The position numbers and the translations under genes were made by a program. Shown piece after piece: positions 55,686-64,000 of a stretch of 64,000 bases of DNA (positions within the stretch are counted from its first letter, which is position 1; each line of letters begins with the position of its first letter). Source of the stretch: Arachis hypogaea (taxonomy: Eukaryota > Streptophyta > Magnoliopsida > Fabales > Fabaceae); NCBI RefSeq assembly GCF_003086295.3, contig NC_092048.1:107462276-107526275 (forward strand), given 5' to 3'. The notes under the pieces were generated by a model. The model did not search any database, was not told the origin of the DNA, and saw only the letters and a list, made by a program, of their open reading frames with translations.

Positions 55686-58600
55686 TGTAACACCCTAACT
55701 ACCAAAGCTCACGCTTCCGGCTGCGTAACTCTGATAGCTCGGACATTACGACAACACTTATACTATTTAATACTAAAATATGAGCCTGTTTAAAACTTTA
55801 AACCGCAATACCGCTCCCAAAGATACTTTCGTTTGATAACGTACATTCATAAATACCATACAACTTACAAAAACTCATAAAGAGTACATCCATATATATA
55901 CATAAATATATATAAATAATATTACAAACATAATACAATACAATTCGTATCCCTCTTACAGATTATATCAAGATAAAGGCGAGGGTGCAGTAAACCATAA
56001 CTAAAACAATACAGAGCATCACAACAACAATTAAATAAGCTCTTCGTAACTTATGCGCCCATATCCTGAAAGGGAAAAAATGTAGGGGGTGAGAACATCA
56101 TCCTCGAAAGGGTTCTCAGTAGAGGGTTTTTGGGAATTACTGTAATAGGATACGTGAAGATAACCGCACCAGTGATTAATAACTGTCTTATGCCTCTTTT
56201 CAAAAACAACAGTTTTCAATAAGGTAAAGTCGGAAATCTTTTCTGAAGGAGGAACCGTTCAATTCTCAACAACACCAAAAGCCTTTCAAAAAGGTTTATC
56301 TATACTGAACCAAAATAGCCTTTCATATTTTTCCAAATCAGAAACACAACACCGAAATCAACCATCGGTCCATCTCAATCCAACCACGGCCCTAGGCCCA
56401 AACAATCCAACCATCAACCAAATCACCACAATCCAACAGAGTCCCAGATGCAAACACAGATAGGAAGTTCAAGCACAAACAAATAGTTATTACAAGTAGA
56501 ACAGTTAGCAATTAATCACATAGGCAAACCAAGTATAATATGCACACCCAACCAATGTCACACAAATGCATATGATGCATGCCTGTCCCTAGTGGCTGAT
56601 GATATCATCTGTCGGTTATAGAGCCAACCCGACAAGTCCTGGTAGCTAACCATTGGACTGTCCCTCTGTCGCGCATCCCCAACTCGAGTTATACTCAACA
56701 TAAACTTGATCATAATCGTGATCCATATCCATCACCTTCACTGGTGAATATTTACGGGGGCGAGCTCATCCGGGGCTTTCACAGTGCCCGGCCACACTTA
56801 CGACATAGGGTCAACAGAGTATCAAGTCTCAACCTGGAGCACGTGGTGGCTAGCCACTGCTACTACCCAGGGAAACTCGTATCTCAGATAGTGGAAATGC
56901 AACATTCACATTTATCAATGATTCAGCATAAACATGCATTCAATCTCATCCATGGATCAACATCCATCTCAGCCATCCGGCTCACGGTTCATTCCAGAAC
57001 CAGCCAATATTCATATCATACACAGCCATTCCGGCTCACGGTTCAATCCAGAACCAATCAATATGTATAAACATACACAGCCATTCCGGCTCTCAACAAA
57101 ACAGCACTTCCACATTCAAAATCATCAACTTCATGAAATCGGTATTCAAGCCATAAATCATTTTCTCAATTCATTTCACTTTGAAATCAAGTTTCAACTC
57201 TTTTCAGCCTTGGCTTTAAAGATCTCATTTCTCAAATTATCTCAGGCTCATAAGCCACTTTTACTCAAGGTAAATTCCCCTTTTAAAACAATGCCACTCT
57301 CGGCATCCTCTTTCCAAAACTTCTATAATCATGGTAAGTTAAAAGCCTCTTTGAGATATTCAAAATCACCCATCCAACAATGGGATTTTATAACAAAGGT
57401 TTCTCGGCAGAGTCCCAAGTCTTTAGGGGAGAATAACATAACTCATTTCGCCAAATTCATTTAAAATCATTAAAACATTGGCTTTCCGATTTAAGTAATA
57501 AAATAGGATCTAAGCCAAACCGAGTCACGTAATCATTTACTTCTTTCAAAGCCGTTTCCTTTACTTAGGCAAAACCAGCTTCAACCCCCATGATAAATTC
57601 TAAAGCGTTTCAACTGTTCAAAATTGTTTTAGTCTTGCAAAAGTTCAGAGTTCAAAGAGTACTTAAAACCTTTCTCAAAACATTTCAAAATAAAACTTGT
57701 CAATAGACATTCAGGTTCTTTCAAAGTCATTGAAACTTCTTTAATTGAAACCCCCAAGTCAAATTCAAAGGCATAAACCCTTTTCGCATTCAAACAGCTT
57801 TAAAACACAAGTTTCATCTAAATAACTTTCTCTTGAAAGAGATACAATGCCTTTCTTAAGAAGTAAGACTAAATCACAATTTCCTCTTTACTAACTCATT
57901 TCGAAAGCATGAATCATCCTTTTCTTGATAATTCAAATAAAATAGCAGAAGTCTTTAACTCATCATTTTCCAGACAACATTTCAATAAAGACTCGGATTT
58001 TATAGAAATTTCGGCAGCACCTCCCCTAAAACTTGGACTTTTGCCACCCGGTTCGGGTCCCAACTAAACCGTTTCTCATTCCTTTTCAACAGCTCAAAAC
58101 CAGAAATCAATTTAAAAGCAAGCTAAATCCAACAGTCTCCTCAATGGCATACCTCAAGGAAACCATTTCAAAAATCAACTCAATATCAACCGATTTAACT
58201 CATTTATAAAGCTTTAAAGAATCGGTTCCGCAATAAATCATTTATCAAAACCAGAGCAATTAAAGCAACCCAGGCTGGATTTCAAGAGCATTCTATCTTT
58301 CACATCATCAAATAATTGACTCAATTCAAACCAATCCTCAACGGATTAAACTCATTTCAAATATTTAAAGAACCAACTTCAAACATTACATTTCACAAGC
58401 CACACAACAATTCAGCCAAGCCAACATCCATAATCGTTCGAGTCAATCAAATAATACATAAGGCAGATACAATCACTAATTACACCATATCTCACATCAG
58501 TATCCATATGTAATAATTCCAATAATAAACTGTAGTTTTCGGAAAGCGCCCCTACCTCAAAACGCAATTCCATAATCCAAGCGCCTCATAAGTTCTTTTC

Positions 58601-60265
58601 ACCTCAACTCAAAATCAAAGGCAGCTTCAAAGCACAGCCCCACACATTTTTGCAGCAGCATAAACAGCTCTAAATTACAACAAGCAACCTCAGTTACTAA
58701 CTCTAGGAACATTAATACCGTAAAGGCTTTAATACACGTACGGGACACTAACGTAGGGCTTTTGAAACATAATTTCTTACCGGAATTTCAACACGAAGCA
58801 GCTGCGATTTTGAACCGGCCCCGGCAACAGCTCTGGCGGCGGCCAGAAGCTCTGGTGGATCAACTATAGAAACCACGCAACATCAAAACCTTATCAAGAT
58901 CCAAAATGACCGAAACAACAAATTAAAACTCTTACCGACAGAGTTCTCCGGCGACTGAGCTACATTCTCCGGCGGCAGAGACGGCGGAGCAGCTCGAACA
59001 GCCAGCTGCAGTGACGGCGCTAACCAGCACCAACATCCACCACCGTTACCGCCTACCTCTCCGATTAGATCCAACGGCCGCAACTCAGCCGCAGCAACGA
59101 TGAAACGACAACAAAAAGGGTTAGCCCCAACCCGCGATGATGGTTCTCCGGCGCGACACCAGCCACAGCAGGAACGGCGGCGGTGAGACCCCAACAGCGA
59201 CGAGTTTCCTGGCGACAGAACAAGCAGGACTGTCGACGGCGTGGCTCACTCACCCGTCCCTGTCGCGTTCATCTCTTCTCCCTTAGCTCAGGTCGCGAAC
59301 AGAGAATATCCATAGTGTGATGATGACATGGCGACGCGGCAACGTGAGCTTGCAGCAACGGCGCCCAGATGAGGCGGCGACAGCGTAAGACAGCGCCTTT
59401 TCTCCTCTTCTCTCGCGCCAGCTTCGATGGATCGACAGTGGCGGAGGCGGCACGAGTCCTCTCTCACCTTCGCGATTCTCCTCAGGCGACGAGACTGAGT
59501 GCCGGATGGAAGAACTGCGACTGGGCAGGGACGAACGACGCTCCTCGTGTGCGGCAGTCCGTCGGCCACGGAGGCAGTACCCAGCCGGCGGCGCCAAGCC
59601 CTTTCCCTCTCTGCTTCGTTCTTTTCCTTTGTTCAAGAAGGGAAGCTGTGTACGTTTAGGTTAGAGGGGCAGCAGCTTCTGCTGCAGGTTCAGGGAGGGG
59701 AAACATTGCTGCTGCTGTGCACCGAATTAGAGAAAGGGGGAGAGTGTGTTGCTGATGGGGAAACTGGGTAATCGGGTTAGGGTTTTAGGGTTTCATTTTG
59801 AAAATTAGGGTTAAGGGCATTATGGTAATTTCACATAAAATTGGGAATAATATGGTAATTGAAACTCAAATTAAATCCAACACTAGATGTATATAGAAAA
59901 TACTATTTGCTCATCAATTTTTACAAATTACTTTCAATAAAATGCCCAAATCAAATAATTAGAAATAATATACTTAATTTCTTCATTTTTCCAAAATAGC
60001 AATATTAATATTTAAAATATTACTTATCTAGTCCAAATCATATAAAATCCTTATTATTTCATAACTACCAGCCTTATACCTTAAATATAGAAAATAATCC
60101 AATAATTATAAAATTGGATAATAATCATAACTTATCTCAAGTTCAATAAATCAAAACTTGCCTTAATTATCTTTAATAAAATAATCTCTGAAATTAAGGC
60201 TATAAATAATTATATGATTTAAGACTTGATCATAATAAGACTTTTCAAAAGTTCTGGGTCTTACA
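55686..60265 (-). mobile_element. Element F, probable 4.6-kb solo LTR
   Basis: It starts TGTAACACCC and ends GGGTCTTACA, with TSD ACACA on both sides (55681-55685 and 60266-60270), inserted inside the RT of B. No second LTR, primer site or coding region is visible, so a solo LTR of a long-LTR gypsy family (Tekay-like) is the best reading. The minus orientation is suggested by the terminus TGTAAGACCCAGAA. The interior has a 53-55-bp tandem repeat (starts 56970, 57023, 57078) and a GC-rich block 58790-59770. A long non-coding element (LARD) would be the alternative. Confidence 0.75.
58790..59770 (-). other. GC-rich block in element F
   Basis: Rich in CCGGCG-type words and in short frames on both strands (up to 117 codons) with no family motif. 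Such a block may hold the promoter and leader of the LTR. I do not call genes here. Confidence 0.5.
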
Positions 60266-60270
60266 ACACA

Positions 60271-61304
60271 CATCCTCCATTTGCCATTTTGTTTCTTGAC
60301 CAGCACTACGTTTGCCAACCAGGTGGGGTATTTGATTTCTCTGATAAAGCCTGCTTCCAGTAGGGATTGTATTTGCTCTTTGACCACATGAACCCTCTCA
60401 GGTCCTAGCTTCCACCTTCTTTGTTGGATGGGCCAGGATCCCAGATGAATAGTCAATCTGTGTGACATGAGGTCGGAATCTATCCCAGGCATATCGGAAG
60501 CTTTCCAGGCGAAGAGATCAGAATTTTGTTGTAGGAGCTGTGCCAGCTTCTGCTTCAACCCTTCCGTTAGACTAGCTCTTATGTTGTTATTCTTTCCGAT
60601 CTCTTGCTTGATTTGAACTTCTTCGGTCCTTCCTCCAAGCTGTGGTTGTAGCTCTTCTTTAACTTGGACTCCTTCGAGTTCTATGGTGTTGACTTCTTTA
60701 CCTTTACCTCTCAGGTTAAGGCTTTCATTATATCACTTTCTTGCCAACTTCTGATCTCCTCTGATGGTGGTGATCCCTTATTGTGTTGGGAACTTCATGC
60801 AAAGATGGGGGAGGGGAGGGGGGTAAAAACCACGGCTCCATGCCGATTTAGGGTTGTTCTGCCTATCAAGGCGTTGTATGCAGAAGCTACATCGACGACA
60901 ATGAAGTTGATGCTCAAGGTCTTGGATTTCGTCCCCTTTCCAATGGTAGTGTACAGGCAGATGAAGCCTAGTGGCTTAATGGGAGTGTCTCCTAACCCGA
61001 AGAGGGTGTCAGAGTAGGCTCTTAACTCCTTCTCGTCCAATTCTAACTTATCAAATGCTGGTTTGAACAGGATGTCCACTGAGCTTCCTTAGTCCACCAG
61101 AGTTCTGTGTAGATGAGCGTTGGCGAGAATCATGGTGATCACTACTGGGTCATCATGCCCAGGTACAATACCTTGCCCGTCTTCTTTGGTGAATAAAATG
61201 GTTGGGAGGTAGGGTCCTTCATTCCCGACTTGGTAAACTTCTTTCAAGTGTCTTTTTCGAGATGATTTGGTCACCTCTCCTCCTGCGAAGCCTCCCGATA
61301 TCAT
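60271..61304 (-). pseudogene. Protease and RT N-terminus of B
   Basis: Protease: the frame 61304-61089 ends in HRTLVD, followed by a TAA (61089-61091), then GSSVDILFKP. The stop therefore replaces the residue after the catalytic aspartate. The protease continues to 60795 (NALIGRTTLNRHGAVV). After a shifted stretch, the RT N-terminus lies at 60558-60271 (FAWKASDMPGID, WLANVVLVKKQNGKWRMCV), where F interrupts it. Confidence 0.8.
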
Positions 61305-62459
61305 ATGAATATGTCGTTCGGGGGTTTGTGGGGGCGGACTTCTTCATCCGTGACCTTCATCGTCTCTTTTTCTCTTCCCCTGATTGTCCGTCCTTTCCAT
61401 GAGATATCTGTTTAACCGATCTTCTCTGGCCAATTTTTCTATCACATTTTTCTGGTCATAGCAATCATTAGTGGAATGTCCATACAACTTATGGTACTCA
61501 CAGTATTCATTGTGCCCCCCCTCCCGTTTTGTTCTTGATTGGTTGCGGGGGAGGTAGCTTTTCAGTATGGCAAATTTTTCTGTAAATATCGACCAGGAAA
61601 ACTCATAGGGGAGTGTAGGAATGATATCTTCTAGGCCTTTCAGACCCGATTTCTTCCTTTTTTTGGGTTCCCTCTCTTTTTCTTTTGATTGGTTGGGATG
61701 CCCTAGTCGCTAATTAGGTTCTCGTAACCTGGCGTTTTCTTCCATATTGATGTATTTTTCAGCTCGTTCCTGTACATCACTTAAGGAAGTCGGGTGTCTT
61801 TTTGAGATGGACTGTTAGAAGGGTCCTTCTCGGCATCCATTAACGAGACCCATTATTACTACTTCAGTAGGTAAATCTTGGATTTCCAAGCACGCTTTGT
61901 TAAATCTCTCCATGTAGTCTCTAAGGGGTTCTCCGACCTCCTGTTTTACTCCTAGCAGGCTAGGAGCGTGCTTGACCTTGTCTTTTTGAATTGAAAATCG
62001 CACGAGGAACTTGCGCAAGAGATCATTGAAGTAGGTTACCGACCTGGTAGGAAGGCCGTCAAACCACTTCATGGCCACCTTTGTTAGGGTCTTCGAAAAA
62101 TCCTTACAGCGAGTGGCGTCCGATGCGTCGGCTAAGTACATCTGACTTTTGAAATTACCGAGGTAGTGCTTCAGATCAGTCGTCCCGTCATACAGGTCCA
62201 TATCAGGGCTTTTAAAGTTTCTGGAAACTTTAGCCCTCATGATATCTTTAATGAATGGGTCCTCTTTTCCTAGCGGGGTGTCTTCTCGATCTTTATGGGA
62301 ATCCTTATTTCGGAGGTTGGATTCCAGCCTTGAGAGCTTTTCTTCGAGCTCTCTTCTTCGTTCGATCTCTCTCCTCAGGCTTTGCTCTGCCTCATGCTGT
62401 CGTTCCAGCTCTTGCTCTAGCTGCTCGAGTCGACCTTGGTGGTCATGTAATAACCCCAT
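61305..62459 (-). pseudogene. Gag of B
   Basis: The frame opens at Met 62459 with a strong charged coiled coil (EQELERQHEAEQSLRREIERR, first 60 codons), then the capsid domain (MDLYDGTTDLKHYLGNFKSQM near 62200; FDGLPTRSVTYFNDLLRKF near 62050) and breaks at 61815. Downstream (about 61500-61420) a modified knuckle, CEYHKLYGHSTNDC, is visible. Stops or shifts occur at 61817, about 61711 and 61350. Confidence 0.8.
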
Positions 62460-62688
62460 TAAGTCAGCGGAGTGAGGTTGCCCATCTTTTCCAGGCTGAT
62501 GAACCTCAGAGGAGATCCTTTTTGTTCCCTAGGTGTTGGAAGGACCTTCGCCATGCTATCCCCCCGTTCCTTGTAGGGATATTATTGCGTTGTCGTTGTT
62601 GACCGCGTCTTGGTGTTCTTGCTTAGACTTTGATGCTGTGTGCCAATCTTCTTGTTGGTCGTCTGCCATTGTTGGTTGATCTACCAGG
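62460..62688 (-). other. Leader of B
   Basis: A short leader between primer site and gag. No gene. Confidence 0.5.
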
Positions 62689-62706
62689 TCCTCGGCAACG
62701 GCGCTA
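62689..62706 (-). other. Primer-binding site of B
   Basis: On the minus strand TAGCGCCGTTGCCGAGGA, one base from the LTR end. It differs at two positions from the tRNA-Asp-type site of A and C, either decay or a variant primer. Confidence 0.75.
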
Positions 62707-62707
62707 A

Positions 62708-63204
62708 TGTTCCAAGGCTTACCTAGAACCGGATGGTTGGGCTTGAATGAGATCCCAAATGCTAAAGGAAGGTGGTCTTCGACTTATCCTACGTCAGGGA
62801 GCCACCGTCCGAGTTGTGTGTTCCAAGAGATGGGGGGTGGTACCTGCAAGACACTCCGATGCCTAAGTCAGCAAGGGGCTAAGCAGGTTAAATTGTATTG
62901 GAACTTAGGGTTACCTGAGTGAGACAACGTATTTATAAAGAGGATCCAATAACCACCATTAAAGTAGTTCCACTTCTGATGGTGGATAACCGTCCCTTTA
63001 TCTTAGGGTTGTTGGGATATCTCTTCTAGAAGTGGGTGAGAGATTTAAGGAAGCAGTTACTCACTTGGATAAGTGCTGACTGCTTTGTTGGCGTTGACTC
63101 CGACTTCTTAGTGGAGGTCGGATAGTAAGTGAAGGCCATCCTTTTGGATTGGGCCTCTTGTCTTGATTTGGGCCTAGCTTACATTCTGGGCCAGGGAATG
63201 AACA
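62708..63204 (-). repeat. Right LTR of B (5' LTR)
   Basis: 497 bp, TGTTCC to ATGAACA, flanked by AGCAT. A TATA-like TTATAAATAC (minus-strand) occurs at about 62929-62938, matching a TATAAATA at about 39345-39354 in the left LTR. Confidence 0.92.
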
Positions 63205-63209
63205 AGCAT

Positions 63210-64000
63210 CAATTTAAATAATTTTTTATATTATCCTATCATTTTACTTTAGATATTTGAATAAATCTTATTAATTTATTTTGTAATAAAATTAATATTT
63301 ACTTACTAAATTAAGGTAACATATAAAAGTTGATAAAATATATTTTAATACATAAAAATATTAAAGGGAGAACTATACATTTTATAATATCAAACAAAAA
63401 GAAAATATTTTATAATTTTTTTAGTACTGTTAGTACTCTTTAATTTAGTATCATTTTGCACTATAAATTTTTATTATTCATGACTCTTTTATTACTTATA
63501 ATTAGTATATAAAACGAAAACAAAGTACAGTAAAAAGTACAATAAAAATGAAAAAAAACGAAAAAAATTTCATACAAATATAATATATAATAATTACAAC
63601 CAAAAATATATATCATATAAACAAAAAAATTACAATAAGAAGTAAACAAAATTCATATGAATAAAACCAAATAAAAAATAAAAATTTTTATACATAACAT
63701 AAATATAAATATAGTACAATAAAGGATAGAAAAATAAAATTTATATAAACAAAAAATAATAAAAATATCATAAAAATTAATAAAAATAAGAATTTATATT
63801 AACAATAGTTGTTATATGAATAAAAAATACAATAAAAATATAACATCATAACACTAAAAAAATAACATTAGAACACAAAAAAATAATATAAAAAATATTT
63901 TTCATATAAATAAAAAATACAATAAAAAAAGAAATCAAAATATGAAAGAGAGTACTAAAAGTAATAAAAAAATTAAAATATTTACCTTGACAGTGATTGA
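63210..64000. other. AT-rich spacer
   Basis: Very AT-rich, with many 'aataaaaa' runs. No gene or recognisable element. Confidence 0.6.

Larger units (their letters stand above)
39122..63204 (-). mobile_element. Tat-lineage Ty3/gypsy element B with two nested insertions
   Basis: Two 497-bp LTRs (39122-39618, 62708-63204), TSD AGCAT (39117-39121 and 63205-63209), a primer site beside the right LTR, and gag, protease, RT, RNase H, a second RNase H-like domain and integrase in that order on the minus strand. Elements C and F are inserted in pol; without them and their TSD copies B is about 9.8 kb. A reverse-strand accessory gene lies between pol and the 3' LTR. By hand I count about 30-35 differences between the LTRs (6-7 %), so B is several times older than A and C. 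All its genes are broken. Confidence 0.93.

Noticed and set aside
58883..59771. Host genes in the GC-rich block of element F
   Set aside because: Frames on both strands without family motif, entirely inside a TG...CA element with a perfect 5-bp TSD.

Overview
This window is plant nuclear DNA, most likely from a legume and probably Arachis (peanut group). The evidence is nested Ty3/gypsy elements with tRNA-Asp-type primer sites, an L1-type LINE, hAT, Mutator-like and other small inverted-repeat elements, and very AT-rich spacers. The genus guess rests on recall of the GGCGTTNAACGCC-bearing LTR families and is inference. I find no intact host gene, no rRNA or tRNA gene and nothing prokaryotic. 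Nearly every long reading frame is transposon protein or the shadow of one.

Layout. 1-5351: 3' part of an Athila-type element (E, + strand) with a broken extra ORF and its 3' LTR. 5352-6381: a copia/Sirevirus-like LTR remnant. 6382-22831: a 5'-truncated Tat-lineage element (D, + strand) whose reverse-strand accessory gene is split by a complete young Athila-type element (A, 9917-20945, - strand, 5-bp TSD CTGGG, intact 1683-codon gag-pol). 22832-39121: AT-rich chromosomal spacer with a 422-bp hAT-type element, a decayed LINE (26745-31451, - strand), a 1.2-kb Mutator-like element, a SINE-like remnant, MITE remnants and microsatellites. 39122-63204: a second Tat-lineage element (B, - strand, TSD AGCAT, 497-bp LTRs) carrying two later insertions: C (44527-54242, - strand, TSD ATGCC), a non-autonomous Athila-type element with intact gag-protease but no RT or integrase, and F (55686-60265, TSD ACACA), probably a 4.6-kb solo LTR. 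63205-64000: AT-rich spacer.

Order of events from hand-counted LTR differences: B is oldest (about 6-7 % between its LTRs); A and C are young (about 13 and 14 substitutions over 1561 and 1644 bp, near 0.8-0.9 %). A is the only element here that could encode all its own proteins. C keeps capsid and protease but would need RT and integrase from a relative.

The most interesting signals are not genes. First, E, A and C each carry phased arrays of CG-containing palindromes, in the LTR and again downstream of the coding region. In A and C the 13-bp palindrome recurs every 30-32 bp while the DNA between changes. In E a 31-bp double palindrome recurs every 49-50 bp in the LTR. All three LTR arrays end 480-483 bp from the LTR start although the palindromes are unrelated in sequence. 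Second, all three carry, twice each, a small hairpin with an AGGA-type loop immediately before a polypurine-tract-like sequence; the stems differ but stay paired. Third, C has three generations of primer-binding site in a row, one swallowed by its LTR, and four related stem-loops in its leader.
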